Below are positions 1-8,538 of a DNA stretch of 43,949 bases, piece after piece. A program made the translations under genes and the position numbers. The notes under the pieces are model-generated. The model ran no database searches. It saw only the letters and a list, made by a program, of their open reading frames with translations, and was not told the DNA's origin. Source of the stretch: Ruegeria sp. HKCCD8929 (GTDB lineage Bacteria; Pseudomonadota; Alphaproteobacteria; Rhodobacterales; Rhodobacteraceae); contig NZ_WPZY01000027.1 in the NCBI RefSeq assembly GCF_013031405.1, positions 1-43,949 on the forward strand. The letters run 5' to 3'. How positions within the stretch are numbered: position 1 is the stretch's first letter; each line of letters opens with the position of its first letter.

Positions 1-13
1 GCTGGTGGGCTAC

Positions 14-36
14 AGCGGGTCGGTTAATGACCCGCT
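14..36. repeat. Stem-loop at the left edge of the window
   Basis: A perfect 8-bp inverted repeat (AGCGGGTC at 14-21, GACCCGCT at 29-36) encloses a 7-nt loop. No T-tract follows on the plus strand, so a Rho-independent terminator is not well supported. It may end a gene lying to the left of the window, or be a remnant of mobile DNA. Confidence 0.3.
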
Positions 37-136
37 AAAGTGGGAAACACCGCCTAAAGGATCCTGCCTAAAACCTGAATCGTTGAGGTTCCCACGTGGC
101 TGATTTTGTGGTTCACCCTTTTTGGGAGGATGGGTC

Positions 137-484
137 ATGTCAGCACCTTTGCCGGAAGCCCTGCTAGCACGGTTTCAGAAATTTATTGAGGAATGGTTAA
201 ACGGGCCCGCGGCCGCATTACATCTGAAACTCTCACCTGCGGCCGGAGCGCGACGGGCCTCGGCGATGGGCCGTGACATCGCCAGCGTTACTCAGTTCAT
301 TGGAGAGAACCCGCAGCTCGACGGTCCGAGCTACATGGATTCGCGGAAGGTACTCCAGGGCGGAGGTCTGACAATCCGGATTGGTAGTGCGCTGGTCGGC
401 GGTATAGGCGTCAGAGGCACTCCCGAAGGTCAACTGGATGAGGGTTGCGCTTGTGCCGGGCTTGGCGTGATCGGAGCTGGGTGA
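137..484 (+). pseudogene. GlcG/HbpS-like (DUF336-type) heme-binding domain fragment
   Basis: A 115-aa frame starts at ATG 137 behind a GGAGG at 125-129. The last ~40 residues (about 75-109) match the pattern of the GlcG/HbpS family C-terminus: a GGG turn, a hydrophobic strand, then VGGIGVRG and the DEGCACAGL helix, which corresponds to the family's GAIGVSG...DxxxAxAG. The first ~50 residues do not look like the usual start of the family, and the protein is shorter than a normal 130-160 aa member. The gene is therefore probably truncated or chimeric. Family members bind heme or sit next to glycolate and other oxidase genes; no such partner is present here. The family call is from pattern memory. 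Whether the short frame is still expressed cannot be judged. Confidence 0.4.
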
Positions 485-556
485 CTCACAATCGCGGCCC
501 TCAATTTGAGGCACGCGGGCCGCAGAACTAAATTCGGAGTTAAAGAGGAGATCGCA

Positions 557-1231
557 ATGACCCGCTTTGCCATCATGGCCGCATTGGTCGGCCTGGCCAC
601 CACGGTCACCGCCCAAACGGCTCCGACGGCGCGCGAGGTGGCTGCCTATAAGGGGTTGTTCCGCGCGGCACACCTAGGCGATGTTCTCGCGATACGTTCG
701 CTGATCGCCGATGGTGCGGATGTAAATGCGCGCGATTCCAAGAACCGTACACCGATCCATGTCGCTGCGTTCGCCTCGGAGGACGACGCGTTGAGTGCCC
801 TTGCCGAGGCCGGGGCCGACATGAACGCATTGGAAGGGCGCGCTTACGACGTTGTGACAATCGCCGCCGTCGCCGACGATCCCGAATTGATGTCGTTGGC
901 CATCGAATTGGGGAACAGTCCCGGTCTGACGACAAGCCCCTATGACGGGACAGCATTGATCGCGGCCGCTCATCTCGGCCATGTCGAAGTTGTGCGGCGC
1001 CTGATCGACGCCGGTGCACCGCTCAATCATATTAACAATCTACACTGGACCGCCGTGATGGAGGCGATTGTGCTTGGTGATGGTGGGCCAAACCACCAGG
1101 CGGTTCTCGACGCGCTGCTGGACGCCGGGGCTGACAGAACACTGGCAGACCGCGAGGGTATTTCACCGCTTCGGCACGCCGAAATGCGCGGGTTTACCGA
1201 GATGGTGGAGCGACTTCGCTCAGAGAACTGA
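557..1231 (+). CDS. Secreted ankyrin-repeat protein
   Basis: 224 aa. I chose ATG 557 because a strong AAAGAGGAG lies 5-8 nt upstream and because the first ~20 residues form a signal peptide (hydrophobic AIMAALVGLATTV, likely cleavage after Ala19 or Gln20). The frame stays open upstream but has no better start. The rest is ankyrin repeats: roughly 31-62, 64-96, 97-129, 130-160, 163-198 and a final partial repeat to 224. They show the recurring A-A--GH-E-V--LI-AGA-ln pattern. Ankyrin arrays mediate protein-protein contacts; here the likely location is the periplasm. There is no catalytic domain and the partner is unknown. It stands alone, with no operon neighbour, between a degraded upstream frame and a decayed downstream one. 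Confidence 0.85.
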   Translation: MTRFAIMAALVGLATTVTAQTAPTAREVAAYKGLFRAAHLGDVLAIRSLIADGADVNARDSKNRTPIHVAAFASEDDALSALAEAGADMNALEGRAYDVVTIAAVADDPELMSLAIELGNSPGLTTSPYDGTALIAAAHLGHVEVVRRLIDAGAPLNHINNLHWTAVMEAIVLGDGGPNHQAVLDALLDAGADRTLADREGISPLRHAEMRGFTEMVERLRSEN

Positions 1232-1399
1232 CCGGGCTGGCGATTGGGCGCCAAGATTACTCGACGAACACCGCCGAAAGGGTGTCTTGTCAATGCGACT
1301 ACGGGGCTAATGATCTATTGGTCTCCATCCCAACCGAGAAAGTATCGTTTGCGAAAGATGTCTTCCAAGAATGCGTATCTATCACCAACGGAGTTCCTG

Positions 1400-2147
1400 A
1401 TGAAAACTACCGCGCCAGCGCTTGAGACTCTTGCGGTCTCCACGCTGCCGCTCGACACTGACACCCAACCGGAAGATTCCAGATCAAACCGGCCCTGATC
1501 GCGGGGGAAGGTCAGAAGCATATCGGGCCTGCATTGATGGCGCACACCGCTCAGGACCTAGAATTTCGGTCTACGATGCAAAACCAACTGAGATGACGGT
1601 CACCATCCATTGGTTATCACCAGTAACCGGCGAAACAGAGACAAGCGACGTCGAAGTACAAGTCGTGGGAGGATCGACCAACTTTACATTTCCATCTAGA
1701 CTGGAGAACAACCAAACATTTGGGTTTGTCGTTACTCGGGAAGCAGACCAAGACGTTCGCATTGTTGCGAACATCGCTAGTGACAATGACAATGTTTTCG
1801 TGTCTGCACTCCCCCCGGCCCCACGATTTCCAACGCATTACGAAGTGGCTTACGACTCCTCTCTTGGATTGAAAGCCGGATCAGGAAAGATACCCTTGAT
1901 CTCCGGAACGCTGTCCGTGTTCGGGCCGCAAAGCAATAGTTGTGGTCAAGATGATCTCTCTAACTGCCAAACCGATGAAAATGGCATGCTATCGTCTTTC
2001 ATAGTCCGAAACTGTGATGGAAAAAGAGGAAGTAGCGCTTCGTCTCCTTTGGTTGCTTCGGAAGCGGTTGTTGATGACAACCAGAACAGAATGGTGTGCA
2101 AGATAGTTGGAACTTACTATTCCAACGGTGACTTTGAAGAGCACTAA
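1400..2147 (+). pseudogene. Possible frameshifted hypothetical protein
   Basis: The only convincing open stretch is the frame ending at 2147 (184 aa from ATG 1593). It is rich in beta-strand-like and polar segments, with cysteines at Cys-Gly-Gln and Asn-Cys-Gln and a last Cys near the C-terminus, compatible with an exported beta-rich protein. Upstream, ATG 1400 opens another frame (MKTTAPALETLAVSTLPL...) that resembles a damaged signal peptide and stops at 1498. A third frame from 1477 to 1596 reads plausibly through the middle. This suggests two successive -1 shifts in a decaying gene. No family is recognised. An intact short gene starting at 1593 is the alternative, but its ribosome-binding site is weak. 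Confidence 0.3.
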
Positions 2148-2406
2148 AGCGCCAGGCTGATGTATCTCCGAATAGTCGCCGGAAAAAACCGGACCTTCAT
2201 GCACGATGCAGCATTCTGCACTTTGGGGTCTCGTCCGGACACGTCCATCGACCTATGAGCGCCATGCTTGGAGAGGTTCCAGCCCATAGCGTACCGCGCG
2301 GCATCAGCTCTCGGCGGCCCAATGCTGATGCGGTACGGCCCATGGTTCGGACCGCAGCGGACCAGTTGTTCGCGACGCAGCCCATAGGAACGCCGGAGTT
2401 TAGCAA
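2148..2406. other. Gene-free spacer
   Basis: 259 bp between the uncertain plus-strand ORF and the convergent HEPN gene. It contains a short CCGG-A6-CCGG motif near 2180-2195 that could fold, but no T-tract and no credible ORF (a 69-codon minus-strand frame has no recognisable content). Confidence 0.4.
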
Positions 2407-3051
2407 TTAAGCCGCTCTCTTGTAGCTCTCGAGCGAAGCCGCATTCTCTATGTCTGTTTTGTACAGTCGCATAATACTGAGGATGTCATCGACCAAGCTG
2501 GAGAACTCGCGCCCCTGAATGTCAAGGAATTCACCGTGTGCGACCTTATTTCGTCGGTCGACCAAACTGGAGTCAATAAGGTGGAACTTTGTTTCGTATG
2601 GAGAAGTGTCTATGTCTAATGATCCAGCGATGTTATTAAAAACCTTTGAAGTCAGATTGGACTCGGTATTTACTGCCGAACCTATTTGAAGCGTTGCTGT
2701 TTCATCCAACTTCGAGAAGATAAACTCCATGGCTTCAATGTTGGGAAGTGACTTTCGACTTTCGACGAGAGTGTTGATTTTTCCCTTTAAACCAAAAACT
2801 ACAAAGCAAGATTTGAGGTCGCGATACCGCAGGGCTCTGCTTTCCACGTAGCTGAGATAAATTTCGGATGAGGTCTTTATAAAGCCCTCCCAGTGAGCGT
2901 AAAGCAGCGCGATCCCCGCTCGTATGTACGGCTTACGCTGAGGCCCGTTTTTGCCCGCACCCACTTTAAAAACACCGATTTCCTTTATGCGCCAAGCCAT
3001 CTCTTGGTCTAGCGCAGCCTGCATCTCACTGAGTGTTCTGACCTTACTCAC
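2407..3051 (-). CDS. MAE_28990/MAE_18760-like HEPN domain protein (putative RNase)
   Basis: 214 aa, all-helical in appearance. Near the C-terminus the segment RRNKVAHGE contains the HEPN RNase motif R-x4-H (Arg167, His172), preceded by an LVD helix. The N-terminal part carries the AHWEGFIK helix seen in the MAE_28990/MAE_18760-like HEPN group. HEPN proteins of this kind are metal-independent RNases that commonly act as toxins or abortive-infection effectors (established for the superfamily). The start codon lies 9 nt after the stop of the DUF262 gene upstream, so the two are surely co-transcribed. Base composition is visibly AT-richer than in the core genes to the right, consistent with acquisition. 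That it is the effector of the pair is inference. Confidence 0.8.
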   Translation of the reverse strand: MSKVRTLSEMQAALDQEMAWRIKEIGVFKVGAGKNGPQRKPYIRAGIALLYAHWEGFIKTSSEIYLSYVESRALRYRDLKSCFVVFGLKGKINTLVESRKSLPNIEAMEFIFSKLDETATLQIGSAVNTESNLTSKVFNNIAGSLDIDTSPYETKFHLIDSSLVDRRNKVAHGEFLDIQGREFSSLVDDILSIMRLYKTDIENAASLESYKRAA

Positions 3052-3060
3052 AGCACGGCC

Positions 3061-4167
3061 TCACGGCTTCATGAGGTCTTCGGCAATTGGCAAGAGGTTG
3101 GAAAGTCGCGTCGTTCCGCGCACTCCCGCGCCGGAATATTTCGAATATGTCTGGTCATCCTGTAACGTCTTCGCCTTGGCAATCAGGCAATCCTTTCTTT
3201 GTTGCGGTGTCATTGCGTCCAGCGCGACCAAGTTCTTTGACACACCTGTCGAAACGACCTCAAACACCGACATCAAGAACTTTCCAGTGAAGGCATTTCC
3301 ATTCCATCGTTGGAAAGCCGCGGCACCCAGCGCGGTTTCGAGATAGTCGAACGTCTTAGTGAAGATTTCTCCTTCTACATCCATATCCACGCCGCCCGCG
3401 GTGGCAAGTTGGAACAATGCATCATCAAGATACTCGTGTACGTCCAACCCGCTCTGATAAGGAACTAGGCGGAAGGCGAGGAAGCGCAAAGCTAGCTCAG
3501 TGCCCGCTTCTCGTTCCAAAGCGGCTTCAGTTTGACGTGTTGTGTTGAGGAAACTCGCGTGTTTCGACAGACCATTCAACCAATCATAAAATTCCTTGTT
3601 TAGAGACACAGCGATGCTGTTCCTTACTTCTTGCTCGGACAGGCTCGCCCCACCGGTATTCAGTCTTTGAAATAACTCGTACTTGGCAGACTCAGCGCTC
3701 TCTGACTTGAGTATTTCAACCCTCATCCGTGCGCGCTTGATTTCGATTTGAAGTTTACTACCCAAGCCATCCTCAGTGTCCTCTCCTGATGAATTCCATC
3801 GCTTGCCATCAAGACTTGGCAGGAAGCGGGTTCCGTTCAGCACCAAAGGACCAAGCTCTTTAGCGCGCTCTCCTGTAAGATCGCCAGTAAGCTGGAGGAC
3901 CGTAGAAATCCGCTGAAGACCATCGATCAGCTCCCAGACTCCATCTTCACCTTGAAAAACGAATATTGGGGGCACCGGGATGCCAAGAAGAAGCGACTCG
4001 ACAAAACGTGTCTTACGCTGGTCATCCCACCGAAACAGGCGCTGGAATACGGGGTCAATGACCAGTTCTTCATCTTTGTAAAGATTTATGACCTCTCCCA
4101 ATGACATCTCGTAGCCATCAGTAACGACTTCTTGCCGAGCCTTTTGTACTTCTTCGATCAATGCCAT
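3061..4167 (-). CDS. DUF262 domain protein (GmrSD N-terminal/ParB-like fold)
   Basis: 368 aa from ATG 4167; an in-frame TTG at 4173 sits closer to the purine-rich AAGGGGA and is an alternative start. The N-terminal ~110 residues are a clear DUF262 domain: FQRLFRW (41-47), ESLLLGIPVPPIFV (57-70) and DGLQR (82-86), the last being the family's DGQQR nucleotide-binding motif with one substitution. A mid-protein FQRLNTGG segment is also typical. DUF262 supplies the NTP-using part of GmrSD-type modification-dependent restriction and occurs in many defence loci. There is no C-terminal DUF1524 HNH nuclease here; the partner is the HEPN protein encoded immediately downstream. Probable role: sensor or NTPase controlling that effector (inference). 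Confidence 0.85.
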   Translation of the reverse strand: MALIEEVQKARQEVVTDGYEMSLGEVINLYKDEELVIDPVFQRLFRWDDQRKTRFVESLLLGIPVPPIFVFQGEDGVWELIDGLQRISTVLQLTGDLTGERAKELGPLVLNGTRFLPSLDGKRWNSSGEDTEDGLGSKLQIEIKRARMRVEILKSESAESAKYELFQRLNTGGASLSEQEVRNSIAVSLNKEFYDWLNGLSKHASFLNTTRQTEAALEREAGTELALRFLAFRLVPYQSGLDVHEYLDDALFQLATAGGVDMDVEGEIFTKTFDYLETALGAAAFQRWNGNAFTGKFLMSVFEVVSTGVSKNLVALDAMTPQQRKDCLIAKAKTLQDDQTYSKYSGAGVRGTTRLSNLLPIAEDLMKP

Positions 4168-5022
4168 TCGCAATTTGTCCCCTTTGCGTAGACTCTGCTG
4201 TTGAGGTTAGCCTTTGACTCAAGGAACTGCCACGAGAAAAGGGGAACACTGGCGCTCGATCGATTTCTTGTTTCTAGATGGGCTTTGTGGGGGTTCAATT
4301 CACGGGTTTGGTTCGACTAGGCAGGGGCCTGCCCAGCAGAAAGGCGAAATCCGCGGTACGGCGATACAGGAGGCAGTCAAAGGCAGCGACGGACCGACCG
4401 CGGCCCACATCTCCTGACTGCACAGGCGAAAACAACGCGGAGCTCGAATAGGGCGCAGTTAGAGACCGTCGGCAATCGCAGATCCGATGACCACTAAGTC
4501 CGCGTCTTGATCCTTGACCGATGTTTCCGTGCTGCAACAGGCACGAACAGCAGAATTCTCCGCCGCGCTACGATATGAAATTTCACGCAAGTGCGGAAAA
4601 AGTCGCGCTGCGAGCGCGTGCAGCACAAAATCTCAAGGAACAAGTTGGGCTCTGAGCCGCCCAATGCCAAGGCAGCATGCCCTGGGTTTCGGGCCGAACA
4701 CAACCTGCCGTTCGCCAGACTAGCCATGGCTTTGAGTTTCCTATGTCTTCAGCGATCCACAGAAAATCGTGCCTCGGCGGCGGACGTTCGTGCCAGATGC
4801 CGCGAAACGGGGCTGCGAGCCCACTTTATCCAATGCAGGGGTCTGCACCGACGACTGCTTTTGAACAGCGGCCAAAAACGTGACAAAATCAAAGGCAGTT
4901 TTGTCAAGGGTTTGTGGCACAAAATTTTTCAACAATATCGACGACATCGACGCCTGCGCCAAAAACTAACGTTTTTGCCGCATGATTTTTGGCAAGGGGT
5001 TTTTGTCCGACTTCCGCGTACG
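4168..5022. other. Gene-poor spacer up to the IS110 remnant
   Basis: No ORF here has recognisable content. The promoter of the minus-strand DUF262-HEPN pair must lie near 4170-4260. Close to the transposase remnant are two compact inverted repeats: TGACAAAA/TTTTGTCA (4881-4888, 4899-4906; 10-nt spacer) and CAAAAAC/GTTTTTG (4960-4966, 4971-4977; 4-nt loop). They could belong to the left flank of the insertion sequence. The rest looks like decayed DNA. Confidence 0.4.
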
Positions 5023-5974
5023 GGGTTGGCCGATCCCGAAGGCGTGGCAGATTGGTTCAGCAACAGGTCGCTGAGTCCAAGTCGGATCGTGCATGAGAGT
5101 GGCCAGCTCTCGATCTGGCTACAGCGGGGGCTGGTGCGTTTGGATTTGCCCGCCACGTGTATCGATGCGCGCAAAGCGCACAAAGCTCTGTCCGCGCGGC
5201 TGAATAAGTCTGATATGGCTGACGCAGAAGGGTTGGCACAGCTCGCCCGCACCGGCTGGTTCACGCCGGTCCACGTCCGCAGCGAAGAAGCCGACCGGCT
5301 GCGTAGCCTTGTCGGAGCCCGCGAACGGCTGATCCGTCTTCGCAAGGATCTCGAGGGACATATTCGAGGTGTATTGAAAACCTTCGGCATCGCATAAGCG
5401 GCATTGGTCAGGGCCGTCTGCGTCAAGCTTTTCGCGACCAACTGGCGGCTGCGGGCGAAACCGACCCGGTGCTGCGCGCCATTGCCGATGGCTTCATTGC
5501 CGCCCATGCCACGCTGTGCCAGGCGGTGGATGATCTGGACAAGACCGTGAAACGCAAGGCCAAAGTACACCCCATTGCACGCCGCTTGATGACGATCCCC
5601 GGTGTCGGACCGGTCAACGCGCTCAGCTTCATCGCTTTGGTCGAAGACCCCAACAGGTTCAGCCGTAGCGCAGATGTCGGCGCTTTTCTCGGGTTGACGC
5701 CAAAGCGGCATCAGTCCGGAGAGGTGGACTGGTCCGGCAATGTTTCAAAATGCGGCGACAAAGCCATGCGCGGCCTGTTGTTCGAGGCCGCGTCCTGCGT
5801 CATCCGCCAGGTCAAACGCTTCTCCCCGTTGAAAAAAGTTGGGCGGTGCGTCTCGCTGGTCGACGAGGGTTCCGCAAGGCCGCTGTGGCCACTGCCCGCA
5901 AGATCGCCGTGCTGATGCTGATCCTTTGGAAAAACGAAACCGACTATCAATGGACAAAGAAGGCCACCGCCTGA
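5023..5974 (+). pseudogene. IS110-family transposase, frameshifted and N-terminally truncated
   Basis: Three frames together give most of an IS110-family DEDD transposase. Frame 1 (5023-5397) has the HESG glutamate region, the KSDMADAEGLAQ acidic pair and TGWFTPVHV, and runs into a stop after KTFGIA. Frame 2 (about 5398-5840) continues with GQGRLRQAF and then the C-terminal transposase_20 domain (IPGVGPVNALSF, GLTPKRHQSGE, CGDKAMRG). Frame 3 (about 5838-5974) finishes with the basic tail WAVRLAGRRG...ARKIAVLM. The second shift coincides with an A6 run near 5832. The first ~40 residues, with the first catalytic Asp (GIDVS), are not found in any frame. The protein is therefore inactive unless supplied in trans. 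Confidence 0.9.
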
Positions 5975-6215
5975 TCTGAATTCCCGCCCGGCGGCGGGGA
6001 GCGAAGTCCCGACGGGACGGAGGTTGATCGATCTCGTAAAAACGGTTGGGACGCCGGCGCGCGCCTGCTCACCCCGCAAACGACATTGGAGACGATCCAC
6101 CACCGAACACCATCATGAGGCGCGAGTCCCGCGACCTCGCAGAGAACCATGACCCCGGACGGTTCACACGCTCACCCGCTTGACAAAGCCGCAATCAGAG
6201 AACCGTTTTTGCCTA
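5975..6215 (+). ncRNA. Structured 3' flank of the IS110 remnant; candidate guide-RNA region
   Basis: IS110-family elements encode a bridge/seeker RNA in a non-coding end; in the IS1111 subgroup it lies downstream of the transposase (established). This non-coding stretch follows the transposase tail and contains a perfect 10-bp inverted repeat, AAAAACGGTT at 6038-6047 and AACCGTTTTT at 6201-6210, bracketing 153 bp. A short hairpin at 6006-6021 (GTCCCGACGGGAC) lies between the stop and the repeat. Whether an RNA is made is inference, and the right boundary of the element is a guess. Confidence 0.3.
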
Positions 6216-6502
6216 ATAAGTTAGGTTCTGGCAAGGAGTTTGTATCTGATGGATGAGACACGGCCGACATTCTATGTGTCGTGCCACAATGGACAGTCCG
6301 GCCTGACTGCCAGTGCATCTTGGACCTGTGGTCCTTCGGCATGATGCTGTACGACGTAGGTGAACGATAGCCCAATGCGCTATGCGATGCTTTGAGAGGG
6401 AAGTGAACTTTACAACCTCACACCCATCTGGTTGTAATGCCACCCGGAAGGCTAATTTCTTTAAAATATTGGTCCTCAAAGAAAATTGTACCGGAGGGAT
6501 GG
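6216..6502. other. Upstream region of the unknown two-gene operon
   Basis: No ORF. The region must carry the promoter of the 6503-8538 operon; an AT-rich TTAAAATATT at 6461-6470 could hold a -10 element, but I see no good -35 at the right distance. It contains the inverted repeat listed separately at 6410-6437. Confidence 0.4.
6410..6437. promoter_or_regulatory. 8-bp inverted repeat upstream of the unknown operon (candidate operator)
   Basis: TTACAACC (6410-6417) and GGTTGTAA (6430-6437) form a perfect inverted repeat with a 12-nt spacer, 65 nt before the chosen start of the first gene of the pair. The geometry (half-site centres 20 bp apart, two helical turns) fits a dimeric regulator site, but an RNA hairpin is equally possible. 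No regulator is encoded next to it. Confidence 0.3.
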
Positions 6503-7627
6503 GTGAGTCTAGGGCAAATAGCATCAGCAGCTCAGCTTGTGAGTATCACAACGGGACTACTAAGCAAAAACTACAATCCAACCGTTGATTTGATTTTGTC
6601 CGTGGGCTCGATGCTCTCGGCGGCAAATATGAAGCTGGATGCGATCTATGACCGCATCGAGCTACTCCACGCGGATATTCAAAATCTCCGGGCTGAGCTC
6701 GAAGCGGTACCCCTGAAGACAGTCGAAATCGAGTTCGGCCTGACTCTGCGATCCCGCGCAAAGAAGATCGCGCGGATCATGGAAGACAAGGACGCCTATT
6801 TCGGCAACCAGAAGGGTTTGTTCGAAGACCTTTTCGCTGCCACGTCGAAGCTGGAAACGGCGGTCGAAGACTACATAGAAGTCTGCCGCGATAACAAGTT
6901 CGACGGGATTACACACGTAATTCTCGCTACAGATGCGCTCTACCGTGCATACCTCATTCTGATGGGTTTTGAGGCTATGTCGAATGGAATCGCGATCCCA
7001 GTGGGCCGAATGGTTAACACGCTGCAATATTCTGTCGACACGGTCACAGACGCGATAGAAGATTCACGCATTGGCTTGGCGAAGCTGGCCGTCGTAGCAG
7101 AAGAAAATGCCACAACGTATCAGCTGCCTTACGCGTGGTTTACCCGCAGGCTTGAAGCAGACTCAGTACCGCTCGTCGTGAATTCGCTGATCGCTCAAAG
7201 GAAGGCCAATGTGCCAAATCACAAGTTTTATCCCGAGGTGTACTGGAACCCCCAAGACAACGCTTATGAGCCAGTCATTGGCACGGATGGGAAAATTCAG
7301 GGGAGTTCGAGTTACAGCTACAACTTGCTGGAGATCGACGGCGTGGCACCAGCGCTCGACGCTGGATCATACGGCCTCAAACCTCTTGAACTGCTAAACG
7401 ATTCGAAGATGACAGCCATTAGTGCTGAAGAGAATGACGACACGCTCTGGGAGCTTGGCGGCCGAGATAAGATGACCATCGTCAAGAAACTGACGAAGAT
7501 CGAGGACGAGTACAACGCGCTTGTTGCGCGGTACTACAACGTCAACCTCACCCTACATTCCTGCCGTCATTTCACCACCGTCATGGGTCAACGCATCGAT
7601 CGGATAAAAGAGGTTTATGCGACATGA
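6503..7627 (+). CDS. Uncharacterised helical protein, first gene of a coupled pair
   Basis: 374 aa. GTG 6503 is chosen because GGAGGG lies 4 nt upstream (6493-6498); the in-frame ATG at 6437 has no ribosome-binding site. The N-terminal ~45 residues contain two weakly hydrophobic helices (AAQLVSITTGLLS and LILSVGSMLSA). They are followed by a coiled-coil stretch with a heptad-like LDAIYDRIELLHADIQNL pattern, a long mostly helical middle, and a C-terminal part with a CRHF motif. I recognise no domain and no catalytic motif. The stop overlaps the next start by 4 nt (ATGA), so the two are translationally coupled. Bipartite helical pore-forming toxins share this general look (two coupled genes, hydrophobic segments, coiled coils), but that is only an idea. 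Confidence 0.75.
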   Translation: MSLGQIASAAQLVSITTGLLSKNYNPTVDLILSVGSMLSAANMKLDAIYDRIELLHADIQNLRAELEAVPLKTVEIEFGLTLRSRAKKIARIMEDKDAYFGNQKGLFEDLFAATSKLETAVEDYIEVCRDNKFDGITHVILATDALYRAYLILMGFEAMSNGIAIPVGRMVNTLQYSVDTVTDAIEDSRIGLAKLAVVAEENATTYQLPYAWFTRRLEADSVPLVVNSLIAQRKANVPNHKFYPEVYWNPQDNAYEPVIGTDGKIQGSSSYSYNLLEIDGVAPALDAGSYGLKPLELLNDSKMTAISAEENDDTLWELGGRDKMTIVKKLTKIEDEYNALVARYYNVNLTLHSCRHFTTVMGQRIDRIKEVYAT

Positions 7628-8538
7628 TCAATATTTTAGCCCACCCCGCATTCACGAAATTTGTTGGCGTTGTCTTCACTGGCGTCGTCGCGAATAAAGT
7701 GACTGATTATCTGTCTGAAGTGTCGGTTTTCTCAGATCGGCACGAGCGGGCGGAAATCAAACAGAGTCTTTACGATCACATCTCGGCGCTACCACCGGGG
7801 CAAGGCGCGCTGGTTCAGTATTTCTATTTCAATGAAATCAATGGCAATGAGCTGCCGCACGGTCCAGTTTTACTCGGTACCGGCAATGCGCCGCAAGAAC
7901 CATGGATGGATGTCTACGATTCCCGCGCCTCTTTGAAAACGTTTGGAGAAGAGCTTCGACAAACCCTAAACCGGGAAGATCTGACAGCGAGCGGCACGCA
8001 GTATTTTTGGGTAACCAAAGACGCAGAGGGCGGAGTTTCCCTTGCAAAGGTCAAAGGTGGACCTCTCGAAGACCTAGCTCTGCGGGAAAAACTCTCACTG
8101 GAGCTGAATGCACAATATGCTGGCGAGCAAGTGGGCGTCAAAAAGATGATTGAGCAGGCGGAGGTTTTCCGCCGGTTGGAAACGCGTTTCCGGGATCAGC
8201 TGGCAGACACGCAAACAAGGCTACAACTGTCTCAGATTCACGCGAGGATGGAGCAGGCGCAGGCTGATTTCGAGAAGGCTGTGAGCGCGCAACAATCAGC
8301 CATGAAACGGGCGGCCAAGGTTAGCTTTCTTTCAGAAATCAACAAACTGGCGGGCACGGTATCTGGCCTTGCGGGCACATTGAACGGCCTGAAAGCGCAG
8401 CAAAACTACCATCAGAGCGCGGCGCATCAGGCGAGCCATACTTACAACGTTAATGTCAATGTCCTGCAACAGACCTTTATCCAGAACAACGTCAGTCAAA
8501 ATTATATCATCAGCAATCCCGAGATTCAGTATCCGTAG
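7624..8538 (+). CDS. Uncharacterised coiled-coil protein, second gene of the pair
   Basis: 304 aa. The ATG overlaps the upstream stop in an ATGA. Residues ~10-26 are a hydrophobic helix (FVGVVFTGVVA) that could anchor or insert in a membrane. Residues ~30-150 look globular, with a KQSLYDHISALPPGQG segment. About 165-265 are strongly helical and charged with heptad character (EQAEVFRRLETRFRDQL and onwards). The tail (about 265-304) is unusual, being Asn/Gln/Tyr-rich and low in charge (YNVNVNVLQQTF and IQNNVSQNY). No family is recognised. With its partner it forms an isolated two-gene module between an IS remnant and tRNA-Arg, in the same accessory region as the DUF262-HEPN pair. Confidence 0.8.
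   Translation: MINILAHPAFTKFVGVVFTGVVANKVTDYLSEVSVFSDRHERAEIKQSLYDHISALPPGQGALVQYFYFNEINGNELPHGPVLLGTGNAPQEPWMDVYDSRASLKTFGEELRQTLNREDLTASGTQYFWVTKDAEGGVSLAKVKGGPLEDLALREKLSLELNAQYAGEQVGVKKMIEQAEVFRRLETRFRDQLADTQTRLQLSQIHARMEQAQADFEKAVSAQQSAMKRAAKVSFLSEINKLAGTVSGLAGTLNGLKAQQNYHQSAAHQASHTYNVNVNVLQQTFIQNNVSQNYIISNPEIQYP

Noticed and set aside
4591..5022. Upstream part of the transposase reading frame as a longer protein
   Set aside because: The first ~140 codons do not resemble an IS110 N-terminus; they are just an open frame in decayed DNA.
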